Source: Microthrixaceae bacterium
GTDB lineage: Bacteria; Actinomycetota; Acidimicrobiia; Acidimicrobiales; Iamiaceae
Assembly: GCA_016702505.1 (NCBI GenBank)
Contig: JADJDU010000008.1
Coordinates: 1 to 64,000, forward strand
DNA: 64,000 bases
Direction: 5' to 3'
Within the stretch, counting starts at the first letter, position 1; each line of letters opens with the position of its first letter. The notes under the pieces are model-generated. The model made no database searches and was not told where the DNA came from. It worked only from the letters and a program-made list of their open reading frames with translations. Shown here in pieces: positions 50,444 to 58,695 of this stretch. Both the position numbers and the translations under genes were made by a program.

Positions 50444-52377
50444 TGGCCCGTAACGGCCGTAGGGCCGTATTCGCCGCGCTGCTCGCCAGCTTCTTGCTGC
50501 TGGTCGGAATCTCCTCGGTGGCGGCGCAATCAGGACCGGAGCCGACCTTCCTCGTGCGCGGGATCGACGGCACTTCCCAGAAGGCCGTGGCGATGACGGT
50601 CCTGTGGACTGGAGATACCAAGGCCTTGCAGGAGCTGACCATTCGTGAGAATGGTGCTGCTGTAAAGGTTGACGACCTCGTAGACCTGCGAAAGACAGGT
50701 CGCCGGCTCGGTACGGTGGCCGTGGTCGACCTGTCGGGCTCCATGGCTGACGACGGCGCTCTGACTGCCGCCAAGGACGCCATCCAGAAGATGGCCGACG
50801 ACCTTCCCGAGGGAGACCAGATGGCCCTGGTCAGCTTCGGTAGCGATGTTGTCGTCGAGTCGGCGTTCACCAGTAGCCCTGAGCAGATAAAGGCTGCGCT
50901 CGACGGTATGAACGCCAGGGCTGATGCCCGTACTGCGATGAACGATGGCATTCGTAAAGCCACGAGCCTGTTCGAGAGCCGTCCCGGTCTCCAACCCAAC
51001 CTGCTGCTCGTGACCGACGGGTCAGATGATGTCTCCGAAACCGAATTGTCGGGTGCCCGCGCCTCGGTTGCTTCCTCGGGTGCGGCCCTGTTCGCCGTCG
51101 AGCTCACTCACAAGGAGGGCGAGGTCGATTCAGACGCCATAGCCAGCATCATCGACCGTGCCGGCGGAGCTTCGTTCCAGGCCGGAACCTCGGCAGAGAT
51201 CGCCAAGGCGTTCGAGAACGCCGACAAGACGATGAACAGCCAGTTCGTGGCCACCTACGCGTCGAAGGTGTCCCAGGGAGCGGTAGACGTCGAGGTCACG
51301 ATCGGCGCCCAGTCGATCGAACGCAACTACGTGGCTGGCGCGAAGGCCGAGGGCGCTGGTGCCACTCAGGTGGTCACCGTCAAGAAGGCATTCGGGCCGG
51401 ACTGGCTCCGTTCCACTCCCATCCTGCCAGTGCTGGTGATGGGTGTCGCCATCGGGTTGTTGGTGTACGCCGCCATCCAGCTGGCGGGGAGCAGCAACAC
51501 GGGTCTGGCGTCGGTGCTGAGCCCATACACCGAAGGTGCTCCGGGCGACGCCGATGCCGACGAACAGGCACTGGCGCAGACCGCGTTCTTGCAGCGTGCC
51601 GTCGAGATGACCGAGGAGTTCGCCGAGAAGCAGGGCTTCTTGGAGAAGGTGTCCTCGCTCCTGGAACGTGCCGACCTGCCGCTGCGTGCAGCAGAGGCGC
51701 TGTTCTTCTATGTGGCCGGCGTCGCCCTGGTGACGCTCATGGGCTTGTTCGGTCTGGGAATGGTCCCAGGTTTGGTCCTGGGGGTGCTGGCGGCGCTCGT
51801 TCCGCTGGCGATCGTCAGCTTCATGGCGGGGCGTCGGGCCAAGGCCTTCGTGAACCAGCTCCCCGATACCCTTCAGCTCTTGTCGGGTTCTCTTCGAGCT
51901 GGCTATTCGCTCATGCAGGGTGTGGAGGCCGTCTCCCAGGAGGTGGACGAGCCGATGGGCAAGGAGCTTCGGCGGGTGGTCACCGAGGCCCGACTCGGAC
52001 GTGAGCTCGAAGAGTCCATGGACGGCGTGGCCGAACGGATGTCCAGCCCTGACTTTGCTTGGGCGGTGATGGCCATCCGAATCCAGCGTGAGGTGGGTGG
52101 CAACCTGTCAGAGCTGCTCATGACGGTGTCGGAGACCATGGTCCAGCGCGACCGTCTCCGCCGCGACGTGAACGCACTCACCGCAGAGGGTCGGATCTCG
52201 GCCATCATCCTCGGGCTGTTGCCTGTCGGCCTCGGCCTGTTCATGTGGGCATCGAATCCGGTGTACATGTCCCCGCTGGGTAACACCGGCCTTGGTCAGG
52301 CCATGCTCGGGCTGGCCTTCGTGAGTGCCGTCATCGGCTTCATCTGGATGAAGAAGACCATCAACATCGAGATCTGA
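50443..52377 (+). CDS. tadB: VWA-domain / TadB fusion protein
   Basis: 644 residues. A signal sequence (AVFAALLASFLLLVGISSVAA) leads to an exported von Willebrand A domain with the MIDAS motif DLSGS (Asp96, Ser98, Ser100) and LLVTDGSDD. A membrane segment near residue 330 follows, and then a C-terminal TadB-type GSPII_F domain (FVNQLPDTLQLLSGSLRAGYSLMQGVEAVSQEV...LGRELEESMDGVAERM) with three more helices. So the inner-membrane platform subunit carries a metal-dependent adhesion domain on its outer face. Most TadB proteins lack this. Translation is coupled to cpaF. Confidence 0.9.
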   Translation: MARNGRRAVFAALLASFLLLVGISSVAAQSGPEPTFLVRGIDGTSQKAVAMTVLWTGDTKALQELTIRENGAAVKVDDLVDLRKTGRRLGTVAVVDLSGSMADDGALTAAKDAIQKMADDLPEGDQMALVSFGSDVVVESAFTSSPEQIKAALDGMNARADARTAMNDGIRKATSLFESRPGLQPNLLLVTDGSDDVSETELSGARASVASSGAALFAVELTHKEGEVDSDAIASIIDRAGGASFQAGTSAEIAKAFENADKTMNSQFVATYASKVSQGAVDVEVTIGAQSIERNYVAGAKAEGAGATQVVTVKKAFGPDWLRSTPILPVLVMGVAIGLLVYAAIQLAGSSNTGLASVLSPYTEGAPGDADADEQALAQTAFLQRAVEMTEEFAEKQGFLEKVSSLLERADLPLRAAEALFFYVAGVALVTLMGLFGLGMVPGLVLGVLAALVPLAIVSFMAGRRAKAFVNQLPDTLQLLSGSLRAGYSLMQGVEAVSQEVDEPMGKELRRVVTEARLGRELEESMDGVAERMSSPDFAWAVMAIRIQREVGGNLSELLMTVSETMVQRDRLRRDVNALTAEGRISAIILGLLPVGLGLFMWASNPVYMSPLGNTGLGQAMLGLAFVSAVIGFIWMKKTINIEI

Positions 52378-52384
52378 GGAACTT

Positions 52385-53296
52385 GTGCTTCCCCTAGCAA
52401 TCATCCTTCTGGGCGCGGGTATCGGCGCCATCATCTTCGTCCTCGGCTCCTCGGCCGAGGAGCGGTCGACGGTGCGGGCGTCTCTTCGTCAGCTCGAGGG
52501 CTACGAGGTTGACAACGTGCGGGAGCAGGAGCTCCTCAAGCCGATGCGTGAGCGCACGGTAGCTCCCGTGGTCGACACGCTGTCGGGGTTGGGCAACCGC
52601 TTCACGCCTGAGGGGTACAAGGAGAAGACTCGACTTAGGTTCATGGCCGCGGGCTACCGCGATCAGGACACAGTCGATCGCTTCTTCGCCCTCCGGGTGG
52701 TTCTCATCGCCCTGGTACCGGTTGTGTGGTGGTTCATCTACGGCTTCGCCGGCATGAGCGGAATGACCGGCCTCGCTTCTGCGCTGTTGATGAGCGTGGT
52801 GTTCGTACTGGGTCCCGACGCCATGATCAACCGGCGAGTGGAGGAACGTCAGAACGCAATCCGCCGTGCGCTGCCCGACGTCTTGGACCTCCTGGTCATC
52901 AGCGTCGAAGCAGGTCTGGGCTTCGAGCAGGCGCTGGATAGGACGGTCGCCGCGGTACCGGGACCGTTGACTGAGGAGTTCGCCCGAATGCTGGGTGAGG
53001 TGCGCGCCGGTTCATCCCGGGCCAACGCCATGCGGGCCATGGAGCGGCGCTGTGACGTGCCCGAGCTGAGGTCGTTCGTGCTGGCGATCCTCCAGGCCGA
53101 CACCTTCGGTGTCTCGATCGGCCGCGTCCTTCGGGCCCAGGCCGACGAGATGCGGATCAAGCGTCGCCAGCTTGCCCAGGAACGGGCCCAGAAGGCACCG
53201 GTGAAGATGCTGATCCCGATGGTCTTCTGCGTGTTCCCCGCGTTGTTCGTGGTGGTGATCGGCCCGGCCATCATCTCGATGATGAACAGCCTCTGA
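52385..53296 (+). CDS. tadC: Tad pilus platform protein TadC
   Basis: 303 residues from GTG 52385. GSPII_F domain: RRALPDVLDLLVISVEAGLGFEQALDRTV and SFVLAILQADTFGVSIGRVLRAQADEMRIKRRQLAQERAQKAPVKMLIPMVFCVFPALFVVVIGPA, the TadC signature. Second platform subunit beside the TadB fusion. Confidence 0.93.
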   Translation: MLPLAIILLGAGIGAIIFVLGSSAEERSTVRASLRQLEGYEVDNVREQELLKPMRERTVAPVVDTLSGLGNRFTPEGYKEKTRLRFMAAGYRDQDTVDRFFALRVVLIALVPVVWWFIYGFAGMSGMTGLASALLMSVVFVLGPDAMINRRVEERQNAIRRALPDVLDLLVISVEAGLGFEQALDRTVAAVPGPLTEEFARMLGEVRAGSSRANAMRAMERRCDVPELRSFVLAILQADTFGVSIGRVLRAQADEMRIKRRQLAQERAQKAPVKMLIPMVFCVFPALFVVVIGPAIISMMNSL

Positions 53297-53304
53297 GGAG
53301 AGCC

Positions 53305-54828
53305 TTGCCATCTGCTGATCCAGATGAAGGTCCGGATCGGTCCGAACCCGAGACAGGTATCGCCACGGCACCCGGCTCCATATCGGATGACTTGACCAAT
53401 TCGACCTCGTCGGCTGTCGGCTTGCTGACGTTGGGCAACCGGTTGGCCAACCCATCTCTGGATGGTGTGGTGTTCATGTTGTTGCTGTTCGTTGCCGTGA
53501 GGATCGGCCTGTCACCCATTCAGGACAACAGCTTCCTGACCCACCTGGCGACCGGAAGGCTCATATTCGAGCGGGGATCGGTTCCGACAGTCGATCCATA
53601 CTCGTGGACCGCGTTCGGCGAGCCGTGGACCGTTCAGAGTTGGGGTGCCAGCGTCATCTATGCGGCCGTCGAGAAGATCGCTGGGTTCAACGGCCTTCGG
53701 CTGCTGACCGCCATGTTGGTCGGAATTCTCCTAGCCCTGCTGTGGAAGCTCACAGACGCGGCCTCGGGGCTTGTCGGGCGGCTTCTGGCCGGTCTGTTGG
53801 TGGTGGCGCTGGGGACGGGGATGTGGACCGAACGTCCATTCCTGTTCGGGGCCATTGGTCTGGCGTTGGTGCTCCTAGCGGCCAATGATCGCCTGGATCC
53901 ACGGTGGTTGGTCCCGGTGATGTGGGTGTGGGTGAACACACATGGCTCGTTCCCCTTCGCTCCAGTCCTGTTGGTGCTCCTGGCATTTGGGCGTTGGCTA
54001 GACGTACGAGAAGAGCCCCGAGTCGAGCTGCGCGCCCTCCTGTGGGTCGTGGTGGGCACCCTGGCCGGGGGAGTAAATCCGATAGGCCCTCGGATCTTGG
54101 TGTTCCCCGTTCAGATGCTGGAGCGGCGTGAGGCGTTCCAGTACGTGAAGGAGTGGCAGCGGATCGGGGTCACGGCCGGAGTGGACCGAGTGTTCATCGC
54201 AATGCTGATCCTGACTGCGGTACTTGTGGTTATCAGGGCTCGGTCGTGGCGCAACGTCTTGCCGCTGCTCGTTTTCGGGGCCGCAGCTGTTGTGAGCGCC
54301 AGGAACATCCTCCAGGCCAGCATCGTTCTCACCCCGTTGCTCGCCCAGGGTCTCAGCGGTCTGGGCCGGATCGACGGAGCCAAACGCCCAGCGGTGGCGG
54401 CTCCGGCGCTACATGCAATGGCGGTGGCCCTTGTAGTGGTGGGGATCATCGAGTTGAGAGCTCAGCCGACGGCTTTCGAGCCCTACCCTCAGGAAGCCTT
54501 GGCCTGGATGGACGCTAACGGGTACCTGGGGACAGAGGCCAGGGTCATCAGCCGTGACGTGGTGGGCAACTACATGGAGTTCGCCTATGGGCCAGATGAG
54601 GCCCGGGTGTTCATAGACGACCGAGTCGACATGTTCCCGATCGAGGTCGTGCGTTGGTACGTCGGTCTCATCGATGTGAACGGGAACTACCAGCAGATCC
54701 TCGAGGAATCACGGCCTACAGCGGTGTTGTGGGATTCGGACAGCCGATTCGGTGAGTGGCTGGCCGAGTCACCCGATTGGCAGATCGCCTTCGAGGATGA
54801 AACGTGGGTGGTGGCTCTTCCCGAGTAG
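53305..54828 (+). CDS. polytopic membrane protein in the pilus operon
   Basis: 507 residues from TTG 53305 (GAGGAG upstream, 8 bases after tadC). About ten membrane helices after a hydrophilic N terminus, then a soluble C-terminal part (EALAWMDANGYLGTEARVISRDVVGNYMEFAYGPDEARVFIDDRVDMFP). LTHLATGRLIFERGSVPTVDPYSWTAFGEPW has the outward-loop pattern of GT-C-type transferases (lipid-linked sugar to protein). A role in pilin glycosylation is attractive but not shown. Candidate operon member. Confidence 0.75.
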   Translation: MPSADPDEGPDRSEPETGIATAPGSISDDLTNSTSSAVGLLTLGNRLANPSLDGVVFMLLLFVAVRIGLSPIQDNSFLTHLATGRLIFERGSVPTVDPYSWTAFGEPWTVQSWGASVIYAAVEKIAGFNGLRLLTAMLVGILLALLWKLTDAASGLVGRLLAGLLVVALGTGMWTERPFLFGAIGLALVLLAANDRLDPRWLVPVMWVWVNTHGSFPFAPVLLVLLAFGRWLDVREEPRVELRALLWVVVGTLAGGVNPIGPRILVFPVQMLERREAFQYVKEWQRIGVTAGVDRVFIAMLILTAVLVVIRARSWRNVLPLLVFGAAAVVSARNILQASIVLTPLLAQGLSGLGRIDGAKRPAVAAPALHAMAVALVVVGIIELRAQPTAFEPYPQEALAWMDANGYLGTEARVISRDVVGNYMEFAYGPDEARVFIDDRVDMFPIEVVRWYVGLIDVNGNYQQILEESRPTAVLWDSDSRFGEWLAESPDWQIAFEDETWVVALPE

Positions 54829-54956
54829 GGATGGGCCTAATGGCCCGTATGTGCCGGGAGCGGCGTGACATTCGCCATCGCGATGGGCCTGATGACCTAT
54901 CGAGTCGCCGCCCCTGACTGTCGATACTTCTGGCAGGACTCGGAAAGGAGGGCGCA

Positions 54957-55160
54957 ATGCACAAGCGCTCGAGCAAGATCCGACAGGTCAAGGACGAAGA
55001 GGGGGCGGGGCTCGTCGAGTACTCGCTGATGCTCGCTCTGATCGCCGTCGTGACGTTCTCGGCTGTGTCGTTCTTCGGCAATGGAGGCAAAGGCATGATG
55101 GGGAACAATGCCAACTGTGTCGGCGCCGCCATGGGTGACACCAACTCTCAGTGCAGCTGA
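54957..55160 (+). CDS. flp: Flp/Fap-type pilin
   Basis: 67 residues from ATG 54957 with AAGGAGGG upstream. DEEGAGLVEYSLMLALIAVVTF has the class III pilin processing region (G/xxxxEY) and the hydrophobic spine; two Cys (NCVGAAMGDTNSQC) at the end may form a disulfide. It is the structural subunit assembled by the operon upstream, 128 bases after the membrane protein, and is followed by a strong terminator. Confidence 0.94.
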   Translation: MHKRSSKIRQVKDEEGAGLVEYSLMLALIAVVTFSAVSFFGNGGKGMMGNNANCVGAAMGDTNSQCS

Positions 55161-55269
55161 ACGGCTGACCGGGCCCACGCGGTCCATCTGCATATCCAAC
55201 CCCCCCAGAACAGGGTGGGTGGGTGAGTTCTAGAAGTATTCCGTCCATTCGGGGGAGTGGAGGGAACCT

Positions 55270-55302
55270 GACGGAGGGTGGAGCCTGGCTCCACCCTCCG
55301 TC
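55270..55302 (+). terminator. strong terminator after the pilin gene
   Basis: GACGGAGGGTGGAGCC and GGCTCCACCCTCCGTC pair fully, followed by CCAGTTTTT, one of the few T-tailed terminators in the window. Confidence 0.92.
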
Positions 55303-55341
55303 CCAGTTTTTCGGCGATTGGATGCGATGCGAGGCTTGCTC

Positions 55342-55397
55342 TGCCAACTGCCAACTGCCAACTGCCAACTGCCAACTGCCAACTGCCAACTGCCAAC
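55342..55397 (+). repeat. 7-bp tandem repeat (TGCCAAC)8
   Basis: Eight perfect units of TGCCAAC between the pilin terminator and the end of the response-regulator gene. It is not in a gene. A spacer-free simple repeat of this kind is prone to slippage. Confidence 0.95.
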
Positions 55398-55419
55398 AGT
55401 CGAGAGGCTTGGGCTGGGA

Positions 55420-56070
55420 TCAGCTCAGACGGACGATTCCCATTCGGACCGCTTGTAGGACAGCCTGGGTACGGTCTCTGGCGTCGAGCTTCTGGTAGAT
55501 GGACGCCAGATGGTTCTTAACGGTCTTCTGGCTGATGAACAGCCGCTCTGCCACCTCGGGAGTGGAGCAGCCGTCCGCGATCAACTGGAGGACGTCGATC
55601 TCTCGCCGGGTGACGATCTGTTCGTTGTCCTCCAGTGATGGGACCGGTGTCATCCGGCGTACCTCCGACAGCATGGCCCCGGCCAACGTCGGAGAGAGGT
55701 CGGCCTCGTCGTTGGCGGCCATGCGGATGGCGGCCGCGATCTCCTCTATGGAGCAGTCCTTCACCAGGTAGCCGGCGGCACCGGCACGGAGGGCCTCGGA
55801 GATGACCGATTCGTCGGCGTGCATGGTGAGCATGACGACCTGGATGTCGGGGTAGAGGCGGCGAACCCGCCGGGTGGCCTCGACCCCGTCGACATCGGGC
55901 ATGGTGACGTCCATGAGGATCACGTCGGGACGGAGGTCTCCGGCGAGCCGGACGGCCTCCTCTCCGTCGGATGCCTCACCGACCACGTCGAAGCCGTCTT
56001 CGGTAAGGCTGCGTCGCAGGCCTTCTCGCAGCATCCGGTGGTCGTCGGCGAGCATCAGTCGGACTGTCAT
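55420..56070 (-). CDS. NarL/LuxR-family response regulator
   Basis: 216 residues. Receiver domain: LMLADDHRMLREGL, phospho-Asp in DVILMDVTMPDVDG, MLTMHADESVISEAL, GYLVKD. The C-terminal LuxR helix-turn-helix is VTRREIDVLQLIADGCSTPEVAERLFISQKTVKNHLASIYQKLDARDRTQAV. Paired with the histidine kinase upstream on the same strand. Proximity to the pilus operon suggests, but does not prove, that it regulates pili. Confidence 0.95.
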   Translation of the reverse strand: MTVRLMLADDHRMLREGLRRSLTEDGFDVVGEASDGEEAVRLAGDLRPDVILMDVTMPDVDGVEATRRVRRLYPDIQVVMLTMHADESVISEALRAGAAGYLVKDCSIEEIAAAIRMAANDEADLSPTLAGAMLSEVRRMTPVPSLEDNEQIVTRREIDVLQLIADGCSTPEVAERLFISQKTVKNHLASIYQKLDARDRTQAVLQAVRMGIVRLS

Positions 56071-56210
56071 GGGGCTTCTCCTCTGTGGGGCGGGGGACCC
56101 CCACGAGCACAGGTCCGAGCAACCGGATCTCCGGCCGACAGGATACCGAGTTGTGGCCGGTGCGCTGGACAGAACGGCAGCAGCGCCGAGGTTGACCGAA
56201 GCAAAGGTGG

Positions 56211-57920
56211 TCAGGCGGCCTTGATCTCGCAGCGTACGGTTGTTCCGACCCCAACCTCGCTGGAGATGTCCAGCGATGCCCCGATGCTGGCAGCCCGTTC
56301 CCGCATGCCGATGATGCCGTAGCTGTCGAGGCGCCCGGCACGGCCCGCAGGGAAACCGACACCATCGTCGGCAACGATCAGCACCGCTCTTTGTCCGTCA
56401 CTACGCCAGGTGACTGCGACCTTGGATGCCTTGGCATGGCGCTCGACGTTGGTGACGGCTTCTTGGGCCATTCGCCACAGCTCTCGCTCCTGGAGGAGGG
56501 GAAGGCGGCCGCTGCTCTGGGTGTCGAGGCGGATGTCCAGTTCGCTGCGAGCCTGCACGCGGTCGAGAAACTCCCGGAGGGTTTGGGACAGGTCCCTCTC
56601 GTCGGTCACATCGGTTCGGAGGTCATAGAGCGTGTCTCTGACCTCGCCGATTACCCCTCGGACGTCGGTTCGGAGGCGTTCGAGGTGCCGGGTGATGTCG
56701 TCACCCTTGCTATTCGTCTTGACGATGCGGTCGAGCTCGAAGGCCAGGTAGGCGAGGGACTGACCGATCCTGTCGTGAAGGTCGCGGGCGATCCTGGTGC
56801 GCTCCTCATCGGCGCCGACAGTGCGGAGCCGGGCGAACCATCGGGCGTTGTCGATGGCCAGGGCGGCCGGCTCCATGAACCCGTGCATCAGCTCGTGATC
56901 CCGCGGCGCGAAGTGGTGCGAGTCATGGTGCTCGAGGGCGATGAGTCCGAGCACGGTGTCTCGTGCCAGTAGCGGGGCGTACAGGCCCGAAGCCATCTCC
57001 ACGGCGACGCCAGGGCGGTCGGGCATTAGGCGGTGGACGAGCACCGGGAGACGGGTCTCGATGGCCTCGACGGCAGCCGCCGGAAGCGACTCGGTGGTGT
57101 AGGTGGGAGCTGGACGGGGACCTTCCCATCGGGCTACGACCCACATGTGGTCGGTCTCGTCGAGAAGGAAGACCACGGCCCCATCGAAATCGAAGAGGTC
57201 TCGCAATCGGCCGACGGTGGTGTCCAGCGCGTCGTCGAGGTCGAGGGACGCTGGCAGCGTCTGGGTGACGCTGTGGAGCGAATGGAGGAGCAGGTTGGCG
57301 TCGGTGAGACGTCCCAGCCGATCCAGCGCCATGGTGTGCTGACGGTCGACCTCGCCGGTGACCCGACGGGCGTAGCCGGCGATCATGGCCACCAGGACGA
57401 GTTCGGCGGTCCATTGCACCGTCTCGCGCCAAACCTCCTCGACGGGATCGCTGGCCACGAGGTACGGGATGCTCACGGCCATCGCTGATGCCAGGCCGAT
57501 TCGAAGAGCAAAACCGAATCCACGGGCGAAGCCGGCCACCATGACCGCAGTTATCAAGGCGAAGACAAGAGGTGAATTCCAGTACCCGGTGGCCACTACG
57601 GCCAGCACGTGCAGGACGACCTCGAACAGCACCCGGAGCAGGCTGGAGGTATCGGCGGTGACGTAGCGGATGGGGAAGGCGAGCCGGACGATGTTGTACA
57701 CGGCGATCAGCCCGGTCCAGGCGACGATCCGCCAATCCCGCTCGACGAAAGCGGGGGCAGCCAGAACGATGGACATAACCGTGGTGCCACCGCGGATGGC
57801 CAGGATCGCTGGCTTGAAGCCTGCTACCCGGTCGAGGGCCGAACCGGAGGTAACGGTGGCAGGCTCGAAGGAGGCGAGTAGTTCCTCTGAGATCGTCTTG
57901 TCCCCGGAGATGGCGGCCAT
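56211..57920 (-). CDS. GAF-containing sensor histidine kinase (NarX/DesK type)
   Basis: 569 residues from ATG 57920. Five or six membrane helices (residues 45-180), then a GAF domain (LDDALDTTVGRLRDLFDFDGAVVFLLDETDHMWVVARWEG), then HisKA_3 with the phospho-His in ARDLHDRIGQSLAYL, and the HATPase region WRMAQEAVTNVERHAKASKV, DDGVGFP and GIIGMRERAASIGASLDI. It phosphorylates the response regulator 140 bases downstream. The ligand is unknown. Confidence 0.93.
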   Translation of the reverse strand: MAAISGDKTISEELLASFEPATVTSGSALDRVAGFKPAILAIRGGTTVMSIVLAAPAFVERDWRIVAWTGLIAVYNIVRLAFPIRYVTADTSSLLRVLFEVVLHVLAVVATGYWNSPLVFALITAVMVAGFARGFGFALRIGLASAMAVSIPYLVASDPVEEVWRETVQWTAELVLVAMIAGYARRVTGEVDRQHTMALDRLGRLTDANLLLHSLHSVTQTLPASLDLDDALDTTVGRLRDLFDFDGAVVFLLDETDHMWVVARWEGPRPAPTYTTESLPAAAVEAIETRLPVLVHRLMPDRPGVAVEMASGLYAPLLARDTVLGLIALEHHDSHHFAPRDHELMHGFMEPAALAIDNARWFARLRTVGADEERTRIARDLHDRIGQSLAYLAFELDRIVKTNSKGDDITRHLERLRTDVRGVIGEVRDTLYDLRTDVTDERDLSQTLREFLDRVQARSELDIRLDTQSSGRLPLLQERELWRMAQEAVTNVERHAKASKVAVTWRSDGQRAVLIVADDGVGFPAGRAGRLDSYGIIGMRERAASIGASLDISSEVGVGTTVRCEIKAA

Positions 57921-57983
57921 CAAACGAGAGGCTACGACGCTGGGGCCGCGCGATGTGGGTGTTAGTGCGCCTACGGTGGCGAG

Positions 57984-58604
57984 ATGCTTCTCATCGGTCT
58001 CACCGGCGGAATGGGTTCAGGAAAGAGCTCGGTTTCTGCTCGCCTCGCGGCGCTCGGTGCGGTGGTCGTCGATGCCGATGCCATCACCCGTTCCCTGCAA
58101 CAGCCCGGCCAGGCGGTCTTCGACGCGATGGTCGAGCGGTTCGGACCCGAGATCGTTGCCTCGGACGGGTCGCTCAACCGCCAGGCTGTGGCCGATGTGG
58201 TGTTCGACGACCCGCGGGCCTTGGCCGACCTGAACGCGATCGTCCACCCCGCAGTAGGCGCCGAGATCGCCCAACGTCTCGAAACGGCGGCCGCATCAGA
58301 TGACGTGGTGATCCTCGATGTTCCGCTGCTGGTCGAGTCCGGTCGAAGTGACATGGCGGCTCTAGTGGTGGTCGACGTGGACCCCGAGGTGGCGGTGGAG
58401 CGCCTGGTGAAGTTCCGGGGGATCAGGGAGCCCGATGCCCGTTCCCGCATGGCCCGTCAGGCCACGCGTTCCCAACGACTCAGCCTGGCCGACTTCGTGG
58501 TCGACAACTCGGGGACCGAGCAGGACCTGGACCGCGAGGTGGAGCGGTTGTGGAATTGGATCCAGGACCTGGCGGAGGAATCGGTCAACCTCAAAGGCTC
58601 CTAG
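57984..58604 (+). CDS. coaE: dephospho-CoA kinase
   Basis: 206 residues. P-loop GLTGGMGSGKSS at residues 5-16, VVDADAITRSLQQPG, LNAIVHPAVGAEIAQRL, ILDVPLLVESG and the lid region RSRMARQATRSQRLSLADFVVDNSG. Last step of CoA synthesis. It precedes uvrB, an order common in actinobacteria. Confidence 0.96.
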   Translation: MLLIGLTGGMGSGKSSVSARLAALGAVVVDADAITRSLQQPGQAVFDAMVERFGPEIVASDGSLNRQAVADVVFDDPRALADLNAIVHPAVGAEIAQRLETAAASDDVVILDVPLLVESGRSDMAALVVVDVDPEVAVERLVKFRGIREPDARSRMARQATRSQRLSLADFVVDNSGTEQDLDREVERLWNWIQDLAEESVNLKGS

Positions 58605-58653
58605 CCGATAGGTCCCGTCGTTGTCGCTCGGCTCACCGATTGGCTCGCCTCCC
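58598..58653 (+). repeat. R1 dispersed repeat, internally deleted copy
   Basis: CTCCTAGCCGATAGGTCCCG, TCGTTGTCGC, then directly GGCTCACCGATTGGCTCGCC; right flank has CCTGGATCCA. The TAG stop of coaE lies in it. Confidence 0.75.
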
Positions 58654-58695
58654 AGTCCTGGATCCATTGTCGGTGGACGTCCGTAGGCTGATCAG

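Noticed and set aside
55342..55397. CRISPR array
   Set aside because: The repeat units are 7 bases with no spacers and no cas genes nearby.
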